Assembly (NCBI GenBank): GCA_026874595.1
Contig: CM049306.1
Coordinates: forward strand, 103,183,142-103,247,141
Direction of reading: 5' to 3'
From: Sipunculus nudus
Lineage: Eukaryota > Annelida > Sipuncula > Golfingiida > Sipunculidae
DNA length: 64,000 bases
Below are positions 1-12,210 of the stretch, piece by piece. Below the pieces are notes generated by a model that saw nothing but the letters and a program-made list of their open reading frames with translations, had not been told where the DNA came from and searched no databases. Both the position numbers and the translations under genes were made by a program. Numbering within the stretch: position 1 is the stretch's first letter; every line of letters starts with the position of its first letter.

Positions 1-300
1 TGCCTGCAGATACCACCCTGATTTTTTATGTGTGGGCAGATAATGACAGTTACAGATCGAGTTCGCGTTTCATCCCGGTTGACCTACTTTTGATTGTTTT
101 ACGGCTCCTAAACATAGAAAATTTCATGAAAGACAGAAATTTTTATGGAAAATGCACATGTATGGACTTTTTTTCACAATGCCTGCATATACTGGCATGA
201 TTTTTGGTATGTTGCTTGATAATGACCTGTTACAGATCGAGTTTGCATTTTGCCCTTGTTGACCTACTTTTGACCATACGACACCTCCTGAACTTAAAAA
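1..300 (+). repeat. Diverged tandem duplication inside the left-edge Helitron, about 180-bp unit
   Basis: The block starting at base 1 (tgcctgcagatacca...) recurs from 180 (tgcctgcatatactg...). Both copies share 'gttacagatcgagtt' and 'gttgacctacttttga' at matching offsets. Internal tandem units of 150-200 bp are common in non-autonomous Helitron-like elements of molluscs. Confidence 0.7.
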
Positions 301-372
301 AATTTTCAAAATTTTACATATGTTTCTAATTTGCCCCAGGCGGGGGCATTCGTGTCGTTCCGACACATCTAG
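1..372 (+). mobile_element. Helitron, 3' terminal part (enters from the left edge)
   Basis: The right end has the layout of a canonical Helitron 3' terminus. A perfect 6-bp stem with a 3-nt loop (GTGTCG at 352-357, TTC, CGACAC at 361-366) is followed by two bases, then CTAG (369-372), then host TT. Upstream lies a short GC-rich stretch (cccaggcgggggcatt, about 334-350) and then an internal tandem repeat. No RepHel coding sequence is visible, so this is probably a non-autonomous copy. The 5' end is outside the window. Confidence 0.7.
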
Positions 373-2780
373 TTAATATTATTATAGTTACTTATCTCTA
401 TTAAAATTCATACATTTAGAAATATTTGGTTATAAACATTTAGGTTACTGTAATTGCTTGTTTTAAGCTCTTGAGGTGCATATCTGTAGTCACAATATTT
501 TATTTTTTTATGCAATTAGTCTCATAAGACAGCTTTGTTGTGTAAACAGAAACTTGATATTGACTTCTGAATTTCATACTCCTCAGTATTCCCTTATAAT
601 GCCACCCAGCATCCATCTTTGGAGTTCTTTTGTATACTTTGTCTCTGATCTGTGGCATAGCAGGACCCTAATTGAACCTGAATGGGTGAGTGGTTATTTC
701 TAGGATAATGCTACACAACCACAGATCAGGATGACAAGAAGTGGAAGTATTGTGTAACCACTGAAAGCCATGTTATTGTTTTCTATGCATATTGAAAGAG
801 GAATTCAATTCTTTAAAAACTCTTAGAATATAAAAAAAAAACGATCGTCAAGTAGACGTTGAATGGTTTCCACGCTGGTTGATACATGGGACTCCAACTG
901 AACGTGTGTAAATAAGTTATTATAATAAGCATTGGTTAACATAAGAGGCGAATCTCATTTCAAGGTAGACATAGTAGAAAGAAATATGTGGGGAAGAAAT
1001 CAATTTCATGATGTAATTTAATAATGTAGGCAGCTTAAATTCGTGAAAGTAGCATCATAAAATAAGCATATGCTAGTCACGAGCATTCTTGAAATATAAT
1101 TTCTTAATTTCAGTACCAGGTAACCTGGTTAGTGTAAGCTTATAACCCCTCTCGTTGCAAAGGGGCTATAGTGTATGCGTTTCTGATCTCACCCTGAGCG
1201 ATCAAAATGTGTTGTATACGCATAAGTTATAACGCATACGAACTGCATACGCATGTATGGAATCATTCAAATAAATATGTCGCCGATCCCCAGCTGCATA
1301 CACATATGCAACGCATACATACTGGATACGCATGTATTGAATTCCATCTTCAGTCGGACATGTTGTACACCTATTGAAATTGTCAATAATATTTACAGTA
1401 AATGGTATTTCTTTTCATTGATATGAAGTGGGTGTTGGCGGGTCTTATGGGGCCGTAGAATAGAAGAGGAATAGTCACTTCGGTGGATTAATTATGGTAA
1501 AACCTGGCTTAAGATATGTACACATTAATCTGTTATCCGGAAACGTTAATCTGACAACGCTAATACGGCAACGGCAAAAATCGGTTCTACGAAAATGCAT
1601 TAGCGTATTCAAACGCGTACGTTACAGCATTTTCAATGCGGTAAGACTAACCGGCAATTTGTCAAACCCGTCTATCATACACGTCAATATTTGCCGTTGT
1701 CGAACTGATCGTACGGCGCCACTCCCATAATGACGTCACTACCACCAAGCACGGACATCCCCTCCAGGCATTGTTTTGTCCTGGTAAGACCGCCGAGATG
1801 CCCCAGAAAGGCCAGAAAACCAAAATATCAGCTTACCGGTCGAAATAAAATAATCTAGATAAATGTTCATCTGCATTCATTCTTTAACTTCACAAGGTAT
1901 ATCAAATAAATTAAGATGCGTTCCTTTCTTTTCCTTTTCTTCTTCATCTTTTAAGCATGATAATGTAAGGCAAAGGCTTGATTATATTAGAAGGATATAT
2001 GTAAAGGTCCTTCGTGATTCTTCATGAACAAAAGCGATTTGACCACGGATGATAAATGTTGGCGAATTAATGTGTAAACCAAAGACGCATTGTCATCACC
2101 GTTGTCGTTGACATCAGATAGCCGGATGACTGTGTACATAGCTTAACGCGACATCTGCTGGAAACAGGAGAAATGGTTGCTTAGCAAATTTGTGATGTAA
2201 GACATTAAAATTCGCCATTAGCTTGACTTTGACCAAAAGTTGAGGTCATTTAAACAATGTTTATCGTATCCTAAGTCAGGCAGATGTTAACTATAAACAT
2301 GTGTCCAGCAACATTTAAAACCGATGGTCCTGTGGGACAGACATTCTCCCCTCTCATACACTAATCGGTCTTAACAGTTTTCGGGGCAATTTGGAAAAAC
2401 AAAAAAAGTTTGAGGAAACGGTCAAAATTAAAATATAAAAAGGTATTGAAAGGTTTTGTTCAATGTTTCATTAGGATAGTCTTGTACATTTTTGTATATT
2501 TTCCTACTGAGGAATTTTAGTATAATATTTTTGGACTACAAGTTTGAGATTGTTCTGGCTTTGTAACGATTTAGATAAGTATATATTTGTGCAGTGAACA
2601 TGATGAGTACATGAAGGTGAGTATATATAGTGTATTCATGTGTACACGGTGAATGAATGTGTTAATGGAACGGCTGCTCAATAAAAACAGAAATTTACAT
2701 CAGTATTACTGTTGAATCATTAAAGCTAAGATTCTTTATATGCGGAATTCGTGTTGAGAAATTTCATATGTTCCAGGACG
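373..2780. other. AT-rich spacer, no gene recognised
   Basis: Only short ORFs without recognisable protein features are present. The one local structure is a cluster of GCATACGCATGTAT-like words at 1190-1345, listed separately. A C/G-stem hairpin (taacccct / aggggcta) lies near 1140-1170. Nothing else in this stretch could be assigned. Confidence 0.5.
1190..1345. repeat. Cluster of GCATACGCATGTAT-like words
   Basis: Variants of 'gcatacgcatgtat' and 'cgcatac' recur at least six times in about 150 bp, in both orientations and at irregular spacing. This is more than background, but it is not a clean tandem array. It may be a decayed transposon end. Confidence 0.4.
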
Positions 2781-2787
2781 GCAATAT

Positions 2788-3200
2788 ATGCATGTTTTCC
2801 ATGTGTTGCTTCTTGATACCATGCGGGACCGGCAAAAGTCGCTACATGTAGCGACTCGTTCTACCGGATCGGCGCATGAGAAATCTCACCTTATTTATTT
2901 AGTCAATACCGATTTTTTCCGCATCTCACGCATAAAAGATCTTAGCTTAAAGCAATGTACGGAATGCAGCATGCGAAGAGATTTCATTTGAACCTGTACG
3001 TAGCATATACATGTTTTCTGTTATATTTGTTGCCCCTGGATACGATCCGGAACCTTCAGAAATCGCTACATGTAGCGCGATTCGTTTTGCCAGATATGCA
3101 TTCCCATGCCGGGTCCTCGAATAAGGAATCTCGCCTTATTTATTTAGTCAATACTGACGTTATACGCATCCCGCATTCCGCACATAAGAAATCTTAGTAT
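2788..3200. repeat. Diverged tandem duplication, two units of about 170-190 bp, each with a palindrome
   Basis: Two units share the order 'ttg..ggatac/catgcggacc', 'tcgctacatgtagcg', 'cgttytaccgg', 'atctcrccttatttattta', 'gtcaatac' and 'aaatcttag'. The first is about 2795-2945 and the second about 3015-3197. The palindrome GTCGCTACATGTAGCGAC near 2838-2855 is perfect over 18 bp. The second unit keeps a 14-bp core. No coding signal is seen, although short ORFs cross the units. Confidence 0.65.
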
Positions 3201-5940
3201 TAATCGGCTGATCCTCTGTCTATTTGTGTACAGCGTCGATCTGACTGTGTAACGTTACCCTTTTGCGTGATGTTTTCACTAAATCAGTACTACACGATTA
3301 CCAAGGTTACCCATGATATCCCCATGGTTTTAAAACGAGCAAGACAGTGGATGACCTAACCATTTGAGCGAACCGAGGCACATTGTCACTGCACATGACA
3401 TTTAAAATTATTTTACATAGGCGACCGACATGGAGTCATTCCTGCTTAATCGATACCCCTCCTTACATTCTATGACAAAAGTGAAGTATATATGACGTGC
3501 CGCAAACTTGCACTACTCATACTTAATTTTTCCATTGAATCAGTTTAGATTCTTATATTTATGTAAATTTTATGGTGGGCATGTTGATGGAATCATCAGG
3601 TAAGCCCCATGTGGGAGCAAGAAAAGTAAGGACATAAGGACATTATAAATAAATAAGAAATTTTAGGCAGGGCACCTGTATACTGCAATTTTACCCGTTC
3701 TGTTGGGGAGGGTTAAGAGTCACAAAAGACGACAAAGTTTACGTGCCGCTGCGCACCTCGCCAAGAATTAAATTCTGTCCATGTGAAATATCCATTTTGT
3801 TGCATTGTGAGTCAGCTCATATGAGCAATGCTGATGCGAAAATTTTCCCCGTGTCGTGGCCCGTTGCTGTTAGTTCCGGGGACCCACGGACACCAACAAT
3901 TAAGTAATACATTATAAAGAAAGGTTATGATAAAGTTTGTCATTGACTTTTCCCTGATTACATGATTGAAGTTATATTGCGTATATTATTTTCTTATGTT
4001 TGGTATGGGGGTTCACTTGTATAAAAAAAATGCCATCATTCCTTTTACAGGAGACCCCTATTTATAGACTCGTATAGATATAACATGCGTATGGACTTCC
4101 TTCCTCTCCTGATAAAATCAACCCCGCACACAAAAATCGATTGTTAAAAACATATCAGATCATCAGCTAAAAGCTGGCTTTGTTTTAATATGTATAACTT
4201 TTATTGTTCAAGCGTTATCTGATCAGAATTTGCCGACAAGAGATTGTACAAACATGGATTTGAGGGTTATGTCATTAACGGTTGTCACTTCCCTGTCTTC
4301 AGTGACTGTAGACTGTGACACTGCAGCGCCTGTGCAGTAAACAGTCTGTTAAAACGGCAGCAAAGATCGACAAGCCATTACGGAGTGTGAAGAAATAATA
4401 TCTGTATAACAGACATATATTCAGGTAACAACATAAGACGCAGTGCCATCATCTGCTGTGTAATGATTTTACACGCCGCTTGTATTTTGGCCTCATGTCC
4501 CAAACCTGGCGAGGACAAAATCCGCAGGAATGGAAGGCGCCTCTGCGCGCGCATGTAGGAACATTCTTCGCCCAGCAGCCACAAATCGTGTACAGGGCGC
4601 AAACTGCAGGTCTTCAGTGGCGCCATCCGGCGGCGTCTGTTAATACATATGAACGACAAGATCTCATCGCTCGTTGTGGAACCCTGGTGTTAGTTGGTTG
4701 TTTATGAACATTCTGGTTTCTCCGGCAGACGCAGGCCGTTCTGGACAGGTGTCCATTCTCAGCTGAGGGGGTACTGGCGCTCGACTAATTGGAATGACGT
4801 TATCAGTTCTTACAAATGCAGATGTCGCAGGCAGCCGAAGATGGGCTACAACAGACTCTAACAGCATGACCCAGTCAACCAGAAACCGAAAGTAAATAAG
4901 GAGTCCGAAGACCAAGCACCGTGAAAACTTTGCAATAAAACCAGGCACGGACGAAACTTGTATATTTACCACAATGGAAGGCTCTATGAGGCTGATGTAT
5001 GTAATGTTACAGAACTCTGGGGGACTTCTGTACCCCAGTTAGATGGGGACATTTAATTACAAACTTTGAGCACTGCACGTAAATAACTCTCAGTATCTGT
5101 ACCCGCTCAATGTAGCACACAAAGTCATAGAAATTTGTGAATCTTATAGTTACAGATAAAACAACAGGGGTATAACAATAATAATAACGACAAGAAGAGT
5201 GCATTTACATGTTGCAACGAGGACTGCAATTTAACACTCGATCAGGATTCAATTTTGCTTCCTCATAATTGACCACGGCCTACAAGTAGGCTGTCAAATG
5301 ACATTTATATAAACAAGACAAATCGTTTGCTTTTAAGTATACTGTCTAACAACACCTAAAATTTGCGAGAAAAACTCTATTTTAACACAGTATTTTGGTA
5401 AATCTCTGTATATATGTTGAATTTCTTGCAGCATGAATACAAGTATTTTGCACAGGTTGCTGGACGATATCCAACCTGTACGCGATACAGGAAATGGCTC
5501 GTTCGCATAGAGACTGATTTTCAGTTTGGTTTTGTGGGTTCACATGTATTCTTTTGTGTAAACTCATCACTCGTAGCCTAATGTGAAGATTATCGGATGT
5601 TTACTACCATATCAGGGCAACAAGATGGATAAACGTTGCTGTTCATTCAACCGTGTGACTTGCATCACAACTCAAGTTAGGCTTACAGGCTATATAAATA
5701 TGTATTTGAGTTATATATACACGGCTACAACGTCAAATGCTCTGTTTAATTGAGGTGAGATGTGCTGCCAGTCAGCCTGATACTAGTAAACGTGTGAACA
5801 TGAGCATGCGCCTTATACCCTTTCAACCCCACCACCCCCCACCCCCCGATATAAAAGTTTACAAAATGGAACTCCACACGGGTAATACCGAAAAACTACT
5901 CAAGGCTCTAAAAAGTGGCTAGGGATACCCCCCCCCCCCC

Positions 5941-5984
<44 letters not shown>

Positions 5985-7140
5985 AATTCCTATATTCGCC
6001 TTTCCATGCTCACTGCGCGTTAGGTTGCTGTGTTAGGGCTCCATAAGCCGGTATTTAATACTGGATTTTTAAAAAAAATAAATCACACAGGGTCGAAGAC
6101 GGGACCATAGAATTGGGTAAACACCCTTGCTTAATGTAAACGGAGTACTAGTGGACTTTATTAATAATTCTGGCGTGCAGAAGCTAAGGTGAAAAACGGC
6201 CGCTGCTTTTCTGTATGAAGCTCATAAGATTAAATATCAAGATTTTGGAGTCGCCTCTACAGGCGTTGCCACTGCAGTGGAAAATTTGATAATTCATTTA
6301 TAATTGCTTCCATATATATTTCTTCATATTTGTTTCAGTTATCATATGATGCATCAAATGACCATAACATGTACAGTAATACTTTTCAATGAATAAATGT
6401 AACTTTGGTTAAAGGGTGTGTAATATATTGCGAATATCAGAAGTGTTAAGAAAGAGTGCGTTTTTGACTTGATAGATATAAAACCAGAAGATTTTCCCTA
6501 AGATTTGATACATCAGTTTTTTTCCACTTAGTTCTCCGACGAGTTTCAAATTTGATGACCTTGATCTTCAAGATAAAATCTGCGGATTCATATGTTTTCC
6601 GTAAACGCCGTAACTATTAGGATTCTATATTAACCAATTAATTTATATTTTCCCGTCGAATTTGCAAAAAAAAGCCATTCCAATTTAACAACTGTCAATA
6701 CCAACTGAACACAAGAAGGTAGTGTACTCCTGTCGAAGTAAAGCTGGTGATAGCTCAGATAACATTGAAATTAACAGTAATATATTAAACAAGTATTTAT
6801 ATATAGAGTGATATTAACAGTAATATCAGACGTCGGACGATCCTGGAGTTCTAACAGACTGGATGAAAAACTAAAAGTATCAGTAGTCCTACATAAGATT
6901 CCGTGATGATTATCCACAGATGTGGGGTTTACGCATCGCATGAATATATCCAACATTGATAAAAACTGCAGTGGAGCTGTCACAGCTGGATGTACTGCCT
7001 CATTTTTTTTCTTTCCTGACTCGTTACTAAATACGTATCTGTTCAGCTCCCACATTCATCATTACCGGATCCCGGTAGCCGCTTTCAGCGACGAATGGTC
7101 CTTTGACATATATGTGATAGCCGACTGGTTCGACGTGTAC
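3201..7140. other. Spacer without a recognised gene
   Basis: The stretch is AT-rich with short ORFs in several frames, none with a domain, signal peptide or splice-linked partner that I can see. It contains the C18 plus (CT)n tract at 5928-5984. Small overlapping ORFs at 4378-4972 on opposite strands look like chance. Confidence 0.5.
5928..5984. repeat. C18 run followed by a (CT)n microsatellite
   Basis: An unbroken C run at 5928-5945 is followed, after 'ac', by a CT dinucleotide array to about 5984. It is one of many long C or G runs in the window that sit beside a dinucleotide array. Confidence 0.9.
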
Positions 7141-7147
7141 CAATATA

Positions 7148-7522
7148 CTAAGATAAGTGGTATTGCGACTCGAAATAAGGGTCGTTCACAAGGATCGAGT
7201 TCGGTTCTCGAATGGCATGGCTGGGTCTCCGCTGCTGGGATCGGTAGAGGGAACGCGGGTTGCTTCGGGCTTTGTGGCTGTGGGTGCTGTAGCTTTCTAA
7301 CAAGGACTTCAACCCAGGAGAGAAGATGGCGCCCTCTACGGCTCCTTGCTTGGCTTGGCGTGGCACTGCGACTGTTGGCTCAGAGAACATGCTTAAGGAG
7401 CGCACAGGGCTGAGGTCTTGACCGCAGCAACCCCTGTAGCTGCTCGATGAGCGTATACTTCTTTTGGCTTGGTAAGCTTTGTTATCGTCATTTGGGACAT
7501 TGTTGCCTTGAGACGTTGGCAC
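7148..7522 (-). CDS. Unidentified ORF, 124 residues
   Basis: This minus-strand ORF stands out because its codons are GC-richer than the surrounding DNA, with many GCC, AAG, CGC and AGC codons in the middle third. The predicted protein is basic and low in hydrophobic residues, rich in Ser, Arg, Gln and Pro (for example SPVRSLSMFSEP and SQQRRPSHAIREP). That suggests a disordered or nucleic-acid-binding stretch. No signal peptide, membrane segment or catalytic motif is seen. It could be a lone exon, a piece of a retrotransposon gag-like gene, or chance. An overlapping plus-strand ORF (6922-7413) has equal length appeal but an unlikely Cys/Trp/Arg composition. I do not recognise a family. Confidence 0.25.
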   Translation of the reverse strand: MPTSQGNNVPNDDNKAYQAKRSIRSSSSYRGCCGQDLSPVRSLSMFSEPTVAVPRQAKQGAVEGAIFSPGLKSLLESYSTHSHKARSNPRSLYRSQQRRPSHAIREPNSILVNDPYFESQYHLS

Positions 7523-7542
7523 TTTTGTGTTATAGACGCTAA

Positions 7543-7557
7543 CACCCCCCCCCCCCC
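7543..7557. repeat. Poly-C run
   Basis: About 15 uninterrupted C residues directly downstream of a 'gacgctaaca' sequence. Confidence 0.9.
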
Positions 7558-7740
7558 AAAGTAGAATCGTGGGCAGCAGGGAAAGATTTCAACCTACAGA
7601 CACAGTTTAACATGGATTTGTGTTTAACATTGTCTCGGTAACTTGGGTAAATTTGGACATTCTGAATATAAGCTCACCATTAAAAATAGGCAGAGGCTAT
7701 GTTGCCGGCACAGGTTAAATAGCCCACCAGGCTGTGTTAA

Positions 7741-8790
7741 TAGTCCAGTCGCCACTGGACAACCTTTTTATATGGACTTAAGTTATTTTTCTTTGTGGAT
7801 TTTGGTTGCCTACATATCAGGTATGAAAAATATGTTGGTTTGCCCTCTGTCAGCCTTGGGCAATTTTTGCTAATTTGCATAAAACAAAATGGCCCCAAAA
7901 ATAACGCGAAAATACCAAAAATGCCATAATTTCCTTTACATTTGACATAAAGGGTCGCACAATACATGAATTCTAGGGTAATAGACCCAGAGAATTCATT
8001 TTTGGTATTGTTTTTGTCATAAAGACCACCATTTTCAATTTAGCTGTTCTCTCATAAAAACCTGTAAATATTCTGAACACATGATTTGGTTAGTACGTAT
8101 GTTCCAAAGCATTCTGCAGATCGAGAATAATAAATTAAACTAATTCAACACTCAAATATAGATGAAGATGAGATGATCAAACTTCTGGAAAACAGCTGTT
8201 ATACATTATAAAGATAATATGCTTTTTGGATACCTATGTATGACCTTCATAATGAAACAATAAGAGCGACACTGCCGTTATCCACAGAGTTTTTATTCCC
8301 CCCCCCCCCCCCCCACCTCGTGTCACGTCGAGGCCCGAAATTTACAACTTAGATGATATTTTACTTAGTTGGAGGGGGATTATATGAGCATAATTTGGGT
8401 TCATTTAACTCAAAATGGCTCCATAACGGTAATTCATCTTTATTCGTGGCAGTGTACGTGTTTGTATATGATATTAAAGGTACTTGCATGATAAAAGATT
8501 ATGCAAGTTTTTGAAGAGTGTATTATGAAGGTGTATATAATACGAACGGACAAAGCTGTCACATGCATTGAAAACTAACTGATCTTTCAAAATTAGCATT
8601 ACAGACAACTAAGTCATACTTGAAGCCCCCCGCCCCCCTCCCCCCCCCCCCCCATCCCCCTTCTCCATGACTTTCATGCAGTCTTTACATACTTTGTCAA
8701 GGGTTATCTAACTGTGGACTTCCATATGTGGCCGTTAACATTCATAGACTTAGGATGTTTATTTTTTTATTTTACTTCCCTAGTTTGTCA
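7741..8790 (+). repeat. Left inverted arm
   Basis: This is the reverse complement of 11105-12178. It carries two C-rich runs (about 8300-8314 and 8641-8653) that are missing or short in the other arm. Those runs therefore expanded after the arms separated. Confidence 0.65.
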
Positions 8791-9060
8791 TTTGTTTGCT
8801 TCACCCTTTTTAGTAACCAATGTATGGTCTTCGTAATAAAAAAATAAATAAAAGCGAAACTGCCGTTATTCATACATATTATTTTCATATTCCTCCGTAT
8901 GTAACGTCGAGGCCCGTAATTTAAAACTTAGACGAGTATTCATTTAGTTTTAGGAGGATTAAATGAACATAATTTGAGTCCAATTCAATAAAAAAGGCAC
9001 CTTTTCGGAAATTCATCTTTGTTGGCAAATGTAACAGTTGTATGTGTTTACATATACTAT
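8240..9060 (+). repeat. Direct duplication of an arm segment, about 240 bp (8240-8480 and 8815-9060)
   Basis: The order 'tatg.ccttc.taatgaaa', 'gcgacactgccgttat', 'acgtcgaggcccg', 'aaacttaga', 'aattcatctttgtt' and 'gtgtttacatata' appears twice in the same orientation. The right arm has a single copy (about 11450-11670, inverted). The second left copy is therefore an extra, partial arm lying just inside the left arm. Confidence 0.65.
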
Positions 9061-11104
9061 GTCAAGCCATATCACATATATAGCAACATTCTCAAATATG
9101 CTGCTGCAAGCTTCCATCAGGATCATAGAGCCATCGGCATCATATTAATAGGAATTATTTGTCTGCGATGTGATCGCCAACTATGTCGACTTGTCTGTGC
9201 AGGCTGAACTCATTTCTCCATTTTCTGTAGCTAAACCAGAAAAGACTATTACTTTAGATTTTATATTAAAATTAACAGCTTTTTTAGAAGAAGGTGAGCC
9301 ACATGAGCATAAATTTAATCGGATTTTTTTTTATTGGCATCATGGAAACGTACAAATTTAGTCAATAGCAACATACGACAACTGATGTGAATTAACACAC
9401 CCTTCTGATGTCATTTCTGTTATCAAATATTTCAGGAATACCTGAAACCTTCAGCGCCAAAATTTATGATATATAAACAATGATGACAATGTGTTAGAGT
9501 TTGATCAAATGCCCCGCCCCAGAAAAAATTATGCCGTCGGTGTTTTGCATCATAAGGTAAAAAAAAAAGTCTTTCTGAAACTTTGAACTTAAAAAATGCA
9601 TGAGCGCAAATCGGCAACATATAGATGTATTCTCATGTATGCACACAGAAAACACGAAGGTTAAATGCAATAATTCGTATAATATTAAGCTTGTACATAT
9701 TATAGAAACACGTAACATAATTAGTAATGTCAAATTTGATCTGTGAGATGATATCGCAAATAAAGGGATATATACTTGTATCTTAGAGACTTGCAAATGC
9801 AGAAAACAAAATGATTTGCCCTGAACAGCCTATGGCTATAATATCGCTAATTAATTACTCATATACATTTAATAATCCATCAATTAATGCACAAGGATGA
9901 TTGAGCTACATTTCCCAAGAAAATAAAAAAGATGATGACCTTGGACTGTAGTAGGTACCTTTATATATAAATGGTCATACGGGGGAAGGGGCTCTGATCA
10001 CAAGTAATAGTTGGCCATGGGTTGGGACACGAATATCGAGAATATCTTGGTTAAGCTCATGTTTCGTTAAAGTCAACTATATAGGTTAACGTATAGCCAA
10101 GGCTGTGGGTGGCATGCATAAGCAATGAAAAAAATATTATGGAATTTCACCTTACACATTCTTTTCTTTATTGCTATATGAAAATTTTTGAGAATTAAAA
10201 TGTATTGTCTACCTTATTGGATAATGTCGCCAAACTTATATAACAGCTATACAATCTTACTACAATATACAATATACAATATACAATTGTAATAATTTTT
10301 TTTTCAGCATTCCTCTTTGTTTGCGCCTAAAGTTCTGAATATGAATAGGGAGTCTGCATATTAGGGTACAAGTTAAAGCTTTCCTTACTTTAAAGAACTA
10401 ATGTGATTTATAAATGAAATTTACGGCACTAAAACGTTGCTTATAGCGTGAAATATTACAGGCCTTTGACTTGAAACCTATAGTCTATCCTGTTGTCGAT
10501 TCTGGAATTGGTCAAAAAATAAATTCCTATGATAATATTTGTCAGGAAGTCCGCAGAAGATCATACATGCTTCAGCTAAATCATTGAGTGTCTAGTGCAT
10601 GTCAGTGGGGATGAGACTATACTAGTTGATTCCGAGATCCACCTGTCTGATCTGTGTAGCCGCGTTCCTACCTTACCCAGAGGCATTTTTTTCCCATTTA
10701 CTGAGTTTCTGTGTCTAAAGATATTTATCTTTGTACTTGTGGCACAGTGCCACTATACTTTTACACAAGCTTTTGAAGGGGTTCGAGCATATTTGTGATC
10801 TGAGCCGGACAGATACATTACCAGGACATCATCAAAAGGTAGAAAGTAGTCAAATACCACTTATTCCGCCAGGACTTTCATCAAAATGTGTTGGGCTTTT
10901 CATTGAAAATGTGTTTCACGATAAACGATCTCCATGCATTGTTGGCGCTGAAAAAATAAACATGGGCCTTGGTTGGGATAGAGAAATCTCATGGTGGTTA
11001 TCATGCAGGATCGTCTTCAAAATTGAAAGGATTTGTTTCCTGTGTATCACCCGAATCCTCTACAACATTTGTACTGAAGATGCTGATATAGACAGAGCAA
11101 ACAA
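9061..11104. other. Centre of the inverted-arm element, no recognised gene
   Basis: Short ORFs lie at 9170-9361 (+) and 10731-11108 (+). The latter, about 125 residues, has a plausible hydrophilic middle (near 10835-10985) but no motif I can name, and it runs into the right arm. If the element once had a transposase, it is not recognisable here. Confidence 0.4.
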
Positions 11105-12178
11105 ATAACAAACCAGGGAAGTAAGGGAAGTAAAACATAAAATATACATCCTAAGTCTGTGAATGGTAGCGGCCACATATGGAAGTCCACAGTTAGATAA
11201 CCCTTGACAAAATATGTAAAGACTGCATGAAAGTCATGGAGAAGGGGGGAGGGACTTCAAGCATGACTCAGCTGTCTGCAATGCTTTTCGATCCCGCTTT
11301 TACTATATATAAATATTTTTGAGAGACCAGTTAGTTTTCCATGCATGTGACAGCTTTGTCCATTCGTATATACACCCTTCATAATACACTCCTCAAAAAC
11401 TTACATAATGTTTTGTCATGCATGTCCCTTTAATATTATATACAAACACATACAACTGTTACATTTGCCACGAATGAAGATGAATTTCCGCAAAGGTGCC
11501 ATATTGATTTAAATCGACCCAAATTAAGCTCACATAATCCCCCTCCAACTAAGTAAAATATCGTATAAGTTGTAAATGTCGGGCCTCGTCGTAACATAAG
11601 GGGGAAAATAAAAACTGTGTGGATAACGGCAGTTTCGCTCTTATTGTTTCATTATGAAGGTCATAGATAAGTAACCAAAAAGCGTGTTACTTTTATAATG
11701 TATTACAGCTGTTTTCCAGAACGTTTGATCATCTCATCTTCATTTATACTTGAGTATTTAGTAAGTTTAATTTATTACCCTCGATATGCAGAATGCTTTG
11801 GAACAAACGTACTAACCAAATCATGAGATCAGCATATTTACAGTTTTTTTAATGGGAGAACAGCTACTTTGAAAATGGTGGATATTATGACTAAAACAAT
11901 GCCATAAATGAATTCTCTGGTTCATAATACCCCAGAATTCATGTATTGGATGACCCTCTATGTTAAATGTAAAGGTTATTACGGCATTTTTGCTATTTTC
12001 GCGTTATTTTGGCAGCCATTTTGTTTTATGCTAATCAGCAAAAATTGCCAAAGGCTGACAGAGGGCCAACAAACATATTTTTCACACCTGATATGTCGGC
12101 AAACAAAATCCACAAAGAAAAAAACTTAAGACTGTGAAACAAGGTTAACAAAAAAAATGACCTTTGGCTGCTGGACTA
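11105..12178 (-). repeat. Right inverted arm
   Basis: Inverted copy of 7741-8790 as described for the whole element. Just outside it lies a perfect hairpin, GTAGGTAATA at 12186-12195 and TATTACCTAC at 12201-12210. Confidence 0.65.
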
Positions 12179-12210
12179 TACCGGTGTAGGTAATATAGCC
12201 TATTACCTAC

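Larger units (their letters stand above)
7741..12178. mobile_element. Composite element with about 1.05-kb inverted arms and a 2.3-kb centre
   Basis: The left arm (7741-8790) and right arm (11105-12178) are inverted copies of each other. Their tips match as 'tagtccag' at 7741 and 'ctggacta' ending near 12178. Landmarks pair in reverse order: 'tttctttgtggattttg' (7788 / 12110), 'ttccaaagcattctgcag' (8102 / 11790), 'cttcataatgaaacaataa' (8246 / 11650) and 'gacttccatatgtggcc' (8718 / 11180). The arms differ by many substitutions and small indels, so this is an old structure and not an assembly fold-back. Long-TIR or foldback transposons have this form. No transposase was recognised in the centre. 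Confidence 0.65.

Noticed and set aside
4378-4972. Overlapping ORFs on both strands
   Set aside because: Short, with no recognisable motif, and mutually overlapping. No splice sites tie them together.
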